Shown here piece after piece: positions 40,561 to 50,640 of a DNA stretch of 64,000 nt. This DNA is from Spirochaetota bacterium. GTDB taxonomy: Bacteria; Spirochaetota; UBA4802; UBA5550. Both the position numbers and the translations under genes were made by a program. Each line of letters begins with the position of its first letter. The stretch's first letter is position 1. The stretch is taken from positions 62,001-126,000 of the forward strand of contig QKCL01000069.1 in NCBI GenBank assembly GCA_003246895.1. The letters run 5' to 3'. The notes below the pieces were generated by a model that was given only the letters and a program-made list of their open reading frames with translations, did not search any database and was not told where the DNA came from.

Positions 40561-41545
40561 ATAAACGGTTAAATTCCTTTATGAATTTTTCTGCAACATC
40601 CCTGCTGTCTATTATGATAATGTTCTCATCATTTTTTTTTGCAGCATTTCCGGACATGTTGTATGACCCTGTAATTACCCTGTAATCATCAATGATTATT
40701 ACCTTGTGATGCATTATATATCTGTTCCTGTCAAGTCTGACCGGTATGCCTTCCAGATGCATTTTTACATACTGTGAGTATCTGCTGCCTGCTCCCCTTT
40801 TTTCAAGAAGTCCTTTAACATCAATCCCTTTGCGGAACATGGAAATCATTGCATCTGCAACAGTGGGAGAGGTGTATGAAAAGTACATGAAGCGGATGGT
40901 TTTTTTTGCCTTGATAATTCTTTTAAGAATAATTCTTTCAACATCATCATCTGGAGAGAAATAAACATTGATATCCGCTTCCGGGAGTTTTACATAGTAT
41001 TGCTTGTTGAGTTCCGCATAGAGTCCCATTTCTTTTCTGTTTGAAAAAATATGCCCCCCGAACATTTCCTGGAATTCCTGAAGATATATATCTGCGAGCT
41101 TTTCAGATTTTATTACTACTGCGTTATTATTATTTTTGATTGTGCCGTTTCTTGTGGCATTGAATGAGCCTGTAAATACAAATTTCAGATCTGAAACGGC
41201 AAATTTATTATGCATTAGTCCGGATTTATTATCCGTTACTACGGGAATACCTTCTTCTATTATTTTATAGACTGCCTGACCTGAAAAGTTTTTGTCATCT
41301 GTAACAAGCCTTACATCTACACCTCTTCTGTGTGCACGGATCAGTTCATCTGATATTTCAGTTGAACTTATATCATAAAATGCACCGAAAAATGTGTTCC
41401 TTGTTTTCCTGATCATCTGAATGAGTGCTGCCGCAGGATTATCCTGGCGTATTTTCCTGCCCGGGTCTGTGAAATAAACATGCACATTCCCTGAAATTGC
41501 GGGAAGTGCGGCAAGCAAAAATAATGTAATAAGTATTCTTTTCAA
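40550..41545 (-). CDS. Phospholipase D-like protein with two HKD motifs and signal peptide
   Basis: HNKFAVSDLKFVFTGSFNAT and HHKVIIIDDYRVITGSYNMS; N-terminal MKRILITLFLLAALPAISG. Confidence 0.88.
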   Translation of the reverse strand: MKRILITLFLLAALPAISGNVHVYFTDPGRKIRQDNPAAALIQMIRKTRNTFFGAFYDISSTEISDELIRAHRRGVDVRLVTDDKNFSGQAVYKIIEEGIPVVTDNKSGLMHNKFAVSDLKFVFTGSFNATRNGTIKNNNNAVVIKSEKLADIYLQEFQEMFGGHIFSNRKEMGLYAELNKQYYVKLPEADINVYFSPDDDVERIILKRIIKAKKTIRFMYFSYTSPTVADAMISMFRKGIDVKGLLEKRGAGSRYSQYVKMHLEGIPVRLDRNRYIMHHKVIIIDDYRVITGSYNMSGNAAKKNDENIIIIDSRDVAEKFIKEFNRLYGK

Positions 41546-41580
41546 TGTCTTTTACCGTATGATACTAATACGAACTGGAT

Positions 41581-42534
41581 TCAGAGAGGATTGCTATTTT
41601 TTTCAGATAAAAGTTTTTCACGGTGATCGAGAATTCTGTTTTCATATTCATTATAGGTGATCTGTGCATCACTGGTAGATGCATTTGATCTGACCTTTGA
41701 AAGAAGGGTTCTGAATGGAGCCATTTTTTTATAATCGGTCTGGGCAAGTATCATTTCATCAATGGAATCATTGTCCTGTGTTAAAAGGGCAAGATAAAAC
41801 TGGAATGAGTTTCTCAGGTCCATGAGCATTGCTTTTTTCTGTTTACCTTCAGATGATTCATCGATTTTCTTTATCATATCGTTTATGAAAAAAATGATGT
41901 ACTGTGTATCAAATGGGCTTATGTCAAAGTCCAAAAGAATCTGGTTGAGATTTGAAAGAGCCATATTTCTAAGGTGCATCTGCGCAAGGAATACTGGATT
42001 TTCAGACATAATATTGACATTCCCATATGAGCCCTCTTTTGCATCATCCTGTTTTTCCTTTTGTCTGTTTTTTGTTGATATGTTTATAATCTCATTAGGC
42101 TTGTATTTGCTTGATATTACTGAGAGTTCAATATCTGTAACTGTATTGTCTATTATGAGATAGTCAATTGTTTTTCCGGATTGGAGAGTTTTAAGCATTA
42201 TTGAATATGACTTATATTCATCGGTCAATACAGGGATAAGGTCTATCCGGCTTCTTTCCGGCAGGAAAAGATATGTTCTTTCATGATTATACAGATATGG
42301 TATTATAAGTTCATTGTCTCGTATCTTGAATAATTCATAATCGCGGGTGTATTTTTTATCCAGAGTCATGTTTTTACCGAGAAAAACCATTGTCGGTATT
42401 TTATGAAGGAGAGTTCTTCCCTCCTCATCGGCATAGATAGAATTTCCTCTACCGTCGAAGGCCAGAAACTTCCAGTGCTTAAACATTATTTTAAGCGTAA
42501 TTCCGCCCGGTGTTTTTTCTTCAGTAAAATCCAT
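41581..42534 (-). CDS. Hypothetical protein (317 aa)
   Basis: Intact ORF, no family recognised. Confidence 0.55.
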   Translation of the reverse strand: MDFTEEKTPGGITLKIMFKHWKFLAFDGRGNSIYADEEGRTLLHKIPTMVFLGKNMTLDKKYTRDYELFKIRDNELIIPYLYNHERTYLFLPERSRIDLIPVLTDEYKSYSIMLKTLQSGKTIDYLIIDNTVTDIELSVISSKYKPNEIINISTKNRQKEKQDDAKEGSYGNVNIMSENPVFLAQMHLRNMALSNLNQILLDFDISPFDTQYIIFFINDMIKKIDESSEGKQKKAMLMDLRNSFQFYLALLTQDNDSIDEMILAQTDYKKMAPFRTLLSKVRSNASTSDAQITYNEYENRILDHREKLLSEKNSNPL

Positions 42535-42597
42535 AATCTATTATCGGCAATATTTTAGCAAAATCTGTACAACATTGTGCTGTATCTGTTTAATAAA

Positions 42598-43596
42598 TTA
42601 AATCTTTGAGCTGACTTCCGTTTCGAGACTGTTGTATCTGCCCTGAATAAAATAATGATATGCAATGCCGGATATCATTGCTGCATTGTCTGTGCACATA
42701 ATTACTGAAGGTATGAGAATTCTTTCATTGTCCAGCCTGTTTGCCTGAAGCAGTTCCCTTAACCTGCCGTTTGCGGCAACTCCTCCTGCTGCAACTATTG
42801 TGCTGATATTGTCTGCTCTTGCAGCAGAAAAGGTTCTTCTTAAAAGAAGTTCAAGTGCGCTTTCCTGAAAACTGTATACCACTTCACTTTTATCGGCGTC
42901 GGGATTTTCTTTCAGATAATTGATTACAGCAGTTTTAAGGCCCGAATATGAAAACCTGTTATCTCCCTGTTTTGTCAGAATTTTAGGAAAGAGTTTCTGT
43001 TTTTTAACAGCGGTCTTAGCAATCTTTTCAATTACAGGACCTCCGGGATAACCGAGTCCCAGAAATTTTGAGACTTTGTCATATGCTTCACCGACAGCAT
43101 CATCCACTGTTCTTCCAAGGAGTTTCATTTCTCCTACACCATCAACCCTGTAAAGGGATGTGTTTCCGCCGGATATGAGCAGTCCGATGAAAGGGTATTC
43201 CGGTTTGTTCCCTTCAAGGAACGGGGCGTAAAGATGCGCTTCAAGGTGATTCACAGCTATGAGCGGAATTTTTTTAACATATGAAATTGTCTTTGCAGTC
43301 TGGAGTGCGATCATGAGAGATCCCATAAGCCCAGGTCTGTTTGTTGCAGACACATAATCAAGATCATCAAATGAAATTCCTGCTTCTTTAAGGGCTTCAT
43401 CTATGAGCAAATTTATTTTTTCAAGATGTGCCCTAGATGCAATCTCCGGCACGACACCGGAGAAATCACTGTGGAGTTCAATCTGTGAAAAAATTCTGTT
43501 GGATAAAATTTTTTCACCGTCACACACAATTGAAGCCGCAGTTTCATCACATGAACTTTCCAGGCCAAGGCCGAATACTTTTTTCCCCAAAGTCAT
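42598..43596 (-). CDS. tsaD: tRNA N6-adenosine threonylcarbamoyltransferase
   Basis: GLGLESSCDETAASIV, VVPEIASRAHLEKI, NHLEAHLYA, LISGGNTSLYRV. Confidence 0.97.
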   Translation of the reverse strand: MTLGKKVFGLGLESSCDETAASIVCDGEKILSNRIFSQIELHSDFSGVVPEIASRAHLEKINLLIDEALKEAGISFDDLDYVSATNRPGLMGSLMIALQTAKTISYVKKIPLIAVNHLEAHLYAPFLEGNKPEYPFIGLLISGGNTSLYRVDGVGEMKLLGRTVDDAVGEAYDKVSKFLGLGYPGGPVIEKIAKTAVKKQKLFPKILTKQGDNRFSYSGLKTAVINYLKENPDADKSEVVYSFQESALELLLRRTFSAARADNISTIVAAGGVAANGRLRELLQANRLDNERILIPSVIMCTDNAAMISGIAYHYFIQGRYNSLETEVSSKI

Positions 43597-43597
43597 A

Positions 43598-44953
43598 TTA
43601 CTGAAGTTTAGCCAGTGCAGCTTTCAGCTGTGAATCAAATTCCAGGTCATATAGTTCCTTTTTCCTGTATTTGCTGATTTCACGTTTCAGGATAAAGGAT
43701 GAAGTTTTTTCTGACAGATTAATTTCATTCTTTTTCAGCAGTTCTGTGAATGCTCTTTTTGTTTTATCATCGTATTCGGTCTTCATGTTTACAAATTTTG
43801 TGAGAATTTTATCCATGTAAACTTTTTTGAGGTCGTCATCTTCCTTTTTAGGTATATCGAAATATTTAACATCATAATCCGGTTTGATCCCCTTTTTGTG
43901 GATCATGGCACCTGAAGGAGTGTAGTATCTTGCTGCAGTTACAGCAACGCTGATGTTCTTGTCAAGATTATGTTTAATCTGAACCGACCCTTTGCCGAAA
44001 GTCTTTTCTCCCAGAAGCATGGCCCTGTTATTGTCTCTCAGGGCACCGCTTAATATTTCAGAAGCCGACGCACTCCCTCTGTTTACCAGAATGATTGTTT
44101 TGCCAGGGAAAAGCATTGGTGACGTGGCCTTATAGAAAACAGCATCTCCTGTGCGTCCCTTTGTAGATACAATTACCTTGCCCTGATCCAGGAACATGTC
44201 AGATATCTCTATTGCAGCAGGCAGCAGGCCTCCCGGGTTCTGTCGTACATCGATAACGAGTTTCCCGATTTTTTTTGACCTGAAGAATTTTACGGCATTT
44301 CTTACATCTCCTGCTGTTTCATTACCAAATGATTTTATCTTCAGGTATCCGGTATTATAATTGTCAATAATGCCGTATTCCACGCTGTCAATCTTTATGG
44401 GGGCCCTTTCGATGTCGTATACAAGTTCTTTAGGGTAGTTTTCACGCTTAATATGAATTTTTACCTTGCTGCCCGGTATGCCTTTTATTTTTGTGAGTAC
44501 TTCCTGATATTTCTGTCCGGTGATGGTTTCGTCATTGACCTTTGTAATTACATCCCCGGGCTCAAGTCCTGCTCTCAGCGCAGGGGAACCTTCTATTGGG
44601 GAGACTATGATCATCTCTCCGTTGCGTATAGCAATCTCCACACCGATGCCGACAAATTTTCCGGAAATCATCTGGTCAAACTGTGCGTTTGATTCCTCGT
44701 CCATAAACCTTGTGAACTGGTCTCCAAGTGAAGCAAGCATGCCCCTGATGGCGCCGTAGAAAAGGGTCTTGTTGTCCGGTTCATCAACATATTCTGTGGA
44801 AACAATCTGATATACCCTGTGAAAGTATCCAAGGTATTTATGTGCAGTCTCTCCTGCAGAAGCTATATAAGAGAAGTTAATTCCAAGAAAAAGGCCCGTG
44901 GCAAATGCTATTATTATGAGATGCATTTTTCTGCCGGTTCTGTTTTTGAACAT
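43598..44953 (-). CDS. S41 family C-terminal processing peptidase (PDZ)
   Basis: GVGIEIAIRNGEMIIVSPIEGSPALRAGLEPGDVITKV (PDZ); NRGSASASEILSGALRDNNRAMLLGEKTFGKGSVQ. Confidence 0.95.
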   Translation of the reverse strand: MFKNRTGRKMHLIIIAFATGLFLGINFSYIASAGETAHKYLGYFHRVYQIVSTEYVDEPDNKTLFYGAIRGMLASLGDQFTRFMDEESNAQFDQMISGKFVGIGVEIAIRNGEMIIVSPIEGSPALRAGLEPGDVITKVNDETITGQKYQEVLTKIKGIPGSKVKIHIKRENYPKELVYDIERAPIKIDSVEYGIIDNYNTGYLKIKSFGNETAGDVRNAVKFFRSKKIGKLVIDVRQNPGGLLPAAIEISDMFLDQGKVIVSTKGRTGDAVFYKATSPMLFPGKTIILVNRGSASASEILSGALRDNNRAMLLGEKTFGKGSVQIKHNLDKNISVAVTAARYYTPSGAMIHKKGIKPDYDVKYFDIPKKEDDDLKKVYMDKILTKFVNMKTEYDDKTKRAFTELLKKNEINLSEKTSSFILKREISKYRKKELYDLEFDSQLKAALAKLQ

Positions 44954-45053
44954 CGGAAGCTCCAGTAGTGATTGAATAGAAAGTATGTATACTTAAAATA
45001 GATTCTGTTACCTGAAGTGTCAATAACTATAATTTAGTAAGGAACTTCGCATT

Positions 45054-45653
45054 CTAAAGCCTGTTGAGGATTTTTCTTGATAGGTCTGTGAGAATTCGGG
45101 CGGTCATTCCCCAGATGGTTGAGCCTCTGTAGTCGTAGAAGTAGATATTGAAATCAAGCCCCAAGTGACTGTGCCGTTCTTTTTTTGAATAGTCCAGGCC
45201 GGTGAAAACCGCCAATGGAACTTCCAGTATCCTGTCTATTTCGCAGCTTTGCATTTTATAGGCAAGGGGGTAATCTGCGGCTCCTACAAAAACTCTTACG
45301 TGATAGCGTGACACTGAAAAGAATTCGTCAAACTCACCGAGAATTTCGATTTTGTCAGGAGAAATTCCTATCTCCTCGCATGTTTCACGGAGTGCAGTAT
45401 GGGCAAATGAAATGTCTCCTTTTTCATAACCTCCTCCGGGGAATGATATCTGTCCCTTATGAGTGGAGACTGTTTCAGATCTTTGCGTAAGAACCACATG
45501 CGGAACGGAATCAATGTCTACCAAAAGAACCAGAACCGCCGCATCCCTGTGATTCTGGATTTTAATCCTCCTCAGGGTATGGTTGTTCAGTGCTTCCCTG
45601 AGTTGATCCTTGAATTTATTAAAATTATCTGTTGTGGAAAACTTAGTATTCAT
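45054..45653 (-). CDS. NUDIX hydrolase (CoA pyrophosphatase-like)
   Basis: HKGQISFPGGGYEKGDISFAHTALRETCEEIGI. Confidence 0.92.
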   Translation of the reverse strand: MNTKFSTTDNFNKFKDQLREALNNHTLRRIKIQNHRDAAVLVLLVDIDSVPHVVLTQRSETVSTHKGQISFPGGGYEKGDISFAHTALRETCEEIGISPDKIEILGEFDEFFSVSRYHVRVFVGAADYPLAYKMQSCEIDRILEVPLAVFTGLDYSKKERHSHLGLDFNIYFYDYRGSTIWGMTARILTDLSRKILNRL

Positions 45654-45720
45654 AGAGAATTAACCGTCTTGCAAAACATTTTAATATTATATTCAGGGCA
45701 AAGTGTCAAGGAAGAGAATA

Positions 45721-46224
45721 GTGGAAATAAAAAAAAGACTGGTATCTGATTCGTCATCATTAATTCTCCTGCATAAAGCCGGACTTGTCGGGTATCTTAT
45801 AGATAAATATGACATAACAGTGCCGGTTGAAGTTTCAGAAGAAATATGCATAGAGGGTTATGACGGCAGCGGTTTTTTCAGGGAGAATGTGGCATATGGC
45901 AGAATCAGGGTGTCAGAATTCATGGCAGGGTCAGAGAAAATTCACGGTATGGACAGAGGTGAAGCATCCGTGATTAATCTGTTCCTAATGGGGGAGTGGG
46001 ACAGCATTCTAATTGATGATGGTTCAGGCATAAGGTTCTGCAGGGAGAAATCAATTCCCCATGTTAATGCCCTGCTGGTGCTCAGAATCATGTATCTGAA
46101 AAAGCATTGCAGCGAAAATTTTTATAACATGACTTTTGAATGGTTCAGAAACAATGGACGGTATTCACGTTTTGTATTGGGCTGGGCGGAGAAAGCAGAA
46201 ATAATCGATATACCATGTCTCTGA
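45721..46224 (+). CDS. PIN-like (DUF3368-type) predicted ribonuclease
   Basis: RLVSDSSSLILLHKAGLVGYLIDKYDITVPVEVSEEI... GMDRGEASVINLF... ILIDDGSGIRFCR; GTG start after AAGGAAGAG. Confidence 0.7.
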   Translation: MEIKKRLVSDSSSLILLHKAGLVGYLIDKYDITVPVEVSEEICIEGYDGSGFFRENVAYGRIRVSEFMAGSEKIHGMDRGEASVINLFLMGEWDSILIDDGSGIRFCREKSIPHVNALLVLRIMYLKKHCSENFYNMTFEWFRNNGRYSRFVLGWAEKAEIIDIPCL

Positions 46225-46308
46225 AAGAGTATAATATGTTGACTTTTCATAAGAGTTTACTATATATAATTGAGAAAGCTGTTTAATATATTACCGGGAG
46301 GAGATAAA

Positions 46309-46689
46309 TTGGCTTCCCTACTTGTCATTGACGATGATCTTTCTGTAAGAGTGAGCCTTGAGGGCTTTTTTGAGGACAGGGAATATGATATTCTCACTGC
46401 CGGAAGCGGAGAGGAGGGTATTGAGATTGTAAAACAGAACCGGATAGATGCGGCAATAGTTGACTTAAGGCTTCCCGGCATGGATGGAACAGCTTTTGTA
46501 AGGGAACTGAAAAAAACCGGAATTAAAACGGTTGTAGTGTTCTGCACAGGTTCTGCCGATTTCAGGCTGCCTGAGGATATAAAAACAATGAGTAATGTTT
46601 CTCATAATGTTTTTTTAAAACCGCTTTTCAACATGGAAGAAATAGAAAATGAAGTAAGACTAATGATCAGGAAGAATCGGGAAGAATAG
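46309..46689 (+). CDS. Response regulator receiver-domain protein
   Basis: LLVIDDDLSVRVSLEGFFEDREYDILTAGSGEEGIEIVKQNRIDAAIVDLRLPGMDG; TTG start after GGGAGGAG. Confidence 0.9.
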   Translation: MASLLVIDDDLSVRVSLEGFFEDREYDILTAGSGEEGIEIVKQNRIDAAIVDLRLPGMDGTAFVRELKKTGIKTVVVFCTGSADFRLPEDIKTMSNVSHNVFLKPLFNMEEIENEVRLMIRKNREE

Positions 46690-46690
46690 T

Positions 46691-47227
46691 TTGAAACAGC
46701 TTTTAGTACCAGCCGTTTTTTTTGTATCACTTCTGGCATGTTCCGGCTGCAGTAAAAATGAAAAATTTTTTGAAATGGCTAAGCCTGTGAAACTGCAGCC
46801 CATTGAGGGCAATGCGGAATTTCTTACTGTAAAAAATGGTAATTCATCACGTAAAGTTTCAATAAATGAAATAGAGACGGCCGGGACAGTAAGGGTTTTC
46901 ACAAAAACATACTGGTCCGGTACAGATATCGCCTTTGATGGAGTACTTTTAAGAGACCTTCTAAAATATCTTGGTCTGGAATCCGCCCGGCAGGTCAGGT
47001 TCAGGGCATATGATGACTACTACTCACTTATCCCATGTGAAGACTGGCAAACTTTTCCGGTACTCTTTGTAACAAGGATAAACGGAAAACCCCTGAGAAG
47101 AAGGGAAAAGGGCCCCTTCAGAATTGTTTACCCCCTTCTTGACGGGGTTAAGACCCTTGACCTCCAGTCCAGAGTAAAGTGGATCTGGTCCATAAGTATT
47201 CTTGAAGTTTCAGGAGAAGGGGAATGA
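46691..47227 (+). CDS. Periplasmic lipoprotein resembling the oxidoreductase molybdopterin-binding fold
   Basis: Lipobox LLACSGCS; FDGVLLRDLLKYLGLESARQVRFRAYDDYYSLIPCEDW... PFRIVYPLLDGV... VKWIWSISILEV. Confidence 0.6.
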   Translation: MKQLLVPAVFFVSLLACSGCSKNEKFFEMAKPVKLQPIEGNAEFLTVKNGNSSRKVSINEIETAGTVRVFTKTYWSGTDIAFDGVLLRDLLKYLGLESARQVRFRAYDDYYSLIPCEDWQTFPVLFVTRINGKPLRRREKGPFRIVYPLLDGVKTLDLQSRVKWIWSISILEVSGEGE

Positions 47228-49407
47228 GTTGCAGATTTTCTGTCAGGTGGTTCGTATATTCCCTGGTAGCCATATTGCTTATATCGGCAGGTTTTTATTA
47301 TTACAGATCCTATGCAAACCTGAAGAGAAAAATAACAACCAATCTCCATGAAACCTCACGTCATTCCGGTAAACTTCAGCTGGATTCAAGAAATTTTCTG
47401 AATAAAGTTTATCTTTTCAGAATAAAGCCTACAGAAGAAAATCTGGCGGAACTGAGGAACTCTCTTGAACTTGTTTACATGCGTCTTGATGTAATTGAAA
47501 AGTCATCAGGTTTCACATCAGGCCATATCGATTTAAAACCTCTCATTACGGAACTTTTTGCTAAATACAGTTCGGTCGAAAATATGCTCTATGGAAGTCC
47601 TTCCCGGGTAAAGGGAAATATTCATGGCATCCTGAAGGAATTGCATTCTACAGTGGGCCTTGAAAATCAGGTAACAAACAAGGCCGATGTTATTGTCCAG
47701 AACAGCATTGAGGAATCTGAAATAATGCTCGGAAGGCAGGCTTTCTGGATTCTTGTCTTCCTGATTATGCTTTCCCTTTCACTTATAGCAGCTATATATT
47801 TCTGGGAAAAAAAAGATTCTGTTTCACAAAAGCTGAAAATCAGCGAGGAGAAGTTCAGAAATATATTCAATGAATCAGTACAGCATATGATTCTCCTTGA
47901 CAGTAAAGGCCGGATTCTTGAGATGAATAATTCTGCAAGGGATATGAGCAATAGTGAAGCTGAAAATTTTTATGGGAAGTACTACTGGGAAACTCCATGG
48001 TGGGAAGATAAACCGGATCTTCAGAAAATAATACGTAAATGTGTACTTGAAGGATCGGAGGGGAAAACAGCAAGATTTGAAATAACAAATACTGCTGCGG
48101 ATGGTTCAACTGTATATATGGACTGCTCTGTAAAACCTGTCTGTGACATCAATGGTAAAGTGGCGGTGCTTCTTTCGGAGGGGAGGCCTATTACCGAAAT
48201 AAGGACAGCCCAGTTTGAAACACTTAAAATAAGGAATTACCTGAACAATGTCATTGATTCAATGCCGTCCCTCATTGTCTGTGTGGATAATACAGGCATA
48301 ATTACCTTCTGGAACAGAAGGGCCGAGAAAAGTACATGTGTTCTGAGAAGAAATGCCATAGGAAGAAATGTCGCGGATTTTTTTGATGACATGACCATAT
48401 CTGGCGGTCTATTAATGGAGTGTCTGGCAACAGGGCAGGTAACACAGGAAAAGAAGAAAGGCAGGCATAAAAATGAGAGTATCAGGTTTGAAGATATTAC
48501 TGTTTTTCCATTCTGGTCAGATATTACAGGAGAAATAGAGGGAGCTGTACTCAGGATTGATGATGTAACTGACATCGTCAGGATGGAAGAGTTAATGATA
48601 CAGAGTGATAAAATGCTTTCAGTGGGCGGGCTTGCGGCAGGTATGGCGCATGAGATAAATAATCCTCTTGCGGGGATGATACAGGGAGCTGAAGTAATTC
48701 ATGAAAGACTTTCAGAGCTGGATTCTCCTGCAAATATAAAAGCCGCTGAAGATGAAAATATAACTGTTTTGCAAATAAAGAATTTTATGGAAAAGAGGAG
48801 CATTCTTTCGCTCCTTGAAATAATCAGGGAGTCCGGGGAGAGGGCTGCCGGGATTGTTCATAATATGCTGAGTTTTTCAAGGAAGGAAGGCGGCAGCAAA
48901 TCTCTGCATGATCTAGTCGGGTTAATTGAAAATGTTATAGATATTGTATCTGCTGATTATGATTCCCGAAAGCGTTATGATTTCAAGTCCATACAAATTG
49001 TAAGGCACTATGATGAAGGCATACCGTCAGTTCCATGTGAGGGGAGTAAAATAAAGCAGGTGTTGCTGAATATTTTCAAGAATGGTGCTGATGCAATGTA
49101 TGAGCATCACAAAGACATGAGCAATGCAAGGTTTACAGTAAGAGTCAGATATGAAGAACCTGAAAAAGTTGTTAAAATTGAAATTGAAGACAATGGTCCC
49201 GGAATGAGTGAAACAGTAAGAAAAAGGATTTTTGAGCCATTCTATACCACAAAACCGGTCGGCAAAGGTACAGGGTTAGGACTCTCTATCTCTTTTTTTA
49301 TTATTACCGATAACCATGGAGGCACATTTGATGTAAAATCAAAGGAGGGTTACGGCACAAATTTTATTATTGGGCTACCGGTTGAGGCCGGAAGTGAAAG
49401 AATATGA
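47224..49407 (+). CDS. Membrane sensor histidine kinase with PAS domains
   Basis: SVGGLAAGMAHEINNPLAGMIQGAEVI (H-box), NIFKNGADAMY (N), EDNGPGMSE, GKGTGLGLSISFFI; two PAS-like regions. Confidence 0.95.
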   Translation: MSCRFSVRWFVYSLVAILLISAGFYYYRSYANLKRKITTNLHETSRHSGKLQLDSRNFLNKVYLFRIKPTEENLAELRNSLELVYMRLDVIEKSSGFTSGHIDLKPLITELFAKYSSVENMLYGSPSRVKGNIHGILKELHSTVGLENQVTNKADVIVQNSIEESEIMLGRQAFWILVFLIMLSLSLIAAIYFWEKKDSVSQKLKISEEKFRNIFNESVQHMILLDSKGRILEMNNSARDMSNSEAENFYGKYYWETPWWEDKPDLQKIIRKCVLEGSEGKTARFEITNTAADGSTVYMDCSVKPVCDINGKVAVLLSEGRPITEIRTAQFETLKIRNYLNNVIDSMPSLIVCVDNTGIITFWNRRAEKSTCVLRRNAIGRNVADFFDDMTISGGLLMECLATGQVTQEKKKGRHKNESIRFEDITVFPFWSDITGEIEGAVLRIDDVTDIVRMEELMIQSDKMLSVGGLAAGMAHEINNPLAGMIQGAEVIHERLSELDSPANIKAAEDENITVLQIKNFMEKRSILSLLEIIRESGERAAGIVHNMLSFSRKEGGSKSLHDLVGLIENVIDIVSADYDSRKRYDFKSIQIVRHYDEGIPSVPCEGSKIKQVLLNIFKNGADAMYEHHKDMSNARFTVRVRYEEPEKVVKIEIEDNGPGMSETVRKRIFEPFYTTKPVGKGTGLGLSISFFIITDNHGGTFDVKSKEGYGTNFIIGLPVEAGSERI

Positions 49408-49448
49408 AATACTTTGAAATAACATTCAGAATTGGTTAATATAGACTT

Positions 49449-50576
49449 ATGGAAAAAAAAAGAAAAATTCTCATTATTGAAGATGAGGAAGCGATAAGGC
49501 GTATTTTCAGATATTATCTTGAGGACCGCAACTTTGAAGTGGTAGCTGCTTCTGATGGGACTGAGGGAATTGAAAAATTTCATTCTGAAAAACCTGATGT
49601 GGTACTGACAGATCTTCGCATGCCCAGAGCAGGTGGAATGGAAGTTCTCAAGGCTGTAATTTCAGTGAGTGATGAAATTCCGGTAATTGTAATATCCGGT
49701 GTAAACAGTATTGAAGATGCTGTGCCTGTGCTGGCATTAAGGCAGGGAGCCTGGGACTATCTAGTTAAACCTATTCAGGACCTGTCTCTTCTTGAATATA
49801 CGGTAAAAAGGTGTATTGAGAAGTCGGATCTTCTGAAGGAGAATAGAATATACCGTGAACATCTTGAAGACCTGGTCAGGGAAAGAACCATGGAACTTGA
49901 ACTGAAAAATAAGCAGCTGGATAATTCCAGGCGGCAGCTCATAGGGGTTTTGTCTCAGGCTGCGGAATATAAGGATTTTGAAACCGGTAACCATTTTTTA
50001 AGGGTTTCCGAAATCTCGGCTGTAATCGCCAGGGGGCTTGGATGGGATGATGATTCAGTCTCTATGCTGGCACTTGCATCCCCTGTTCATGATATCGGCA
50101 AAATTGGAATTCCCGATAACATACTTCTCAAACCAGGGAAGCTTACGGATGACGAATGGTGTACAATGAAGGAACACTGTATTTATGGGAAGAATATTTT
50201 AATGTCCCATAAGTTTGTACAGACGTTCTGTGGTGAAGAGAAGGAATCTGATCCGGAAACCTCTGTTGAGAGCGGATGCAGTCTCATTCATACTGCATCC
50301 AAAATTGCCATGAGCCATCATGAACACTGGGACGGGAACGGTTATCCAAATGGACTTAAGGGAGAAAGTATTCCCATTGAGGGCCGTATTACCGCCGTAG
50401 CTGATGTATTTGATGCCCTTCACAGCAGGCGTCCCTATAAGGAACCATGGGATACAGATGAGAGTATAAATTACATCAGGGAGAATTCCGGAAAGCAGTT
50501 TGATCCTGATGTTGTCAGGGCATTTCTTGACAATGTTGAGGAGATTAAAAGTATTCTTAAATCACATTCTGACTGA
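49449..50576 (+). CDS. Response regulator with HD-GYP phosphodiesterase domain
   Basis: ILIIEDEEAIRRIFRYYLEDRNFEVVAASDGTEGIEKFHSEKPDVVLTDLRMP; ASPVHDIGKIGIPDNILLKPGKL... HHEHWDGNGYPNGLKGESIPIEGRITAVADVFDAL. Confidence 0.95.
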   Translation: MEKKRKILIIEDEEAIRRIFRYYLEDRNFEVVAASDGTEGIEKFHSEKPDVVLTDLRMPRAGGMEVLKAVISVSDEIPVIVISGVNSIEDAVPVLALRQGAWDYLVKPIQDLSLLEYTVKRCIEKSDLLKENRIYREHLEDLVRERTMELELKNKQLDNSRRQLIGVLSQAAEYKDFETGNHFLRVSEISAVIARGLGWDDDSVSMLALASPVHDIGKIGIPDNILLKPGKLTDDEWCTMKEHCIYGKNILMSHKFVQTFCGEEKESDPETSVESGCSLIHTASKIAMSHHEHWDGNGYPNGLKGESIPIEGRITAVADVFDALHSRRPYKEPWDTDESINYIRENSGKQFDPDVVRAFLDNVEEIKSILKSHSD

Positions 50577-50593
50577 ATCTGTTGTTAATAGTT

Positions 50594-50624
50594 AAAAAAT
50601 CCTGATTAAAAATCAGGATTTTTT
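50594..50624. terminator. Bidirectional rho-independent terminator between convergent genes
   Basis: AAAAAATCCTGATT AAA AATCAGGATTTTTT. Confidence 0.85.
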
Positions 50625-50640
50625 AACGGAATATTTTATA

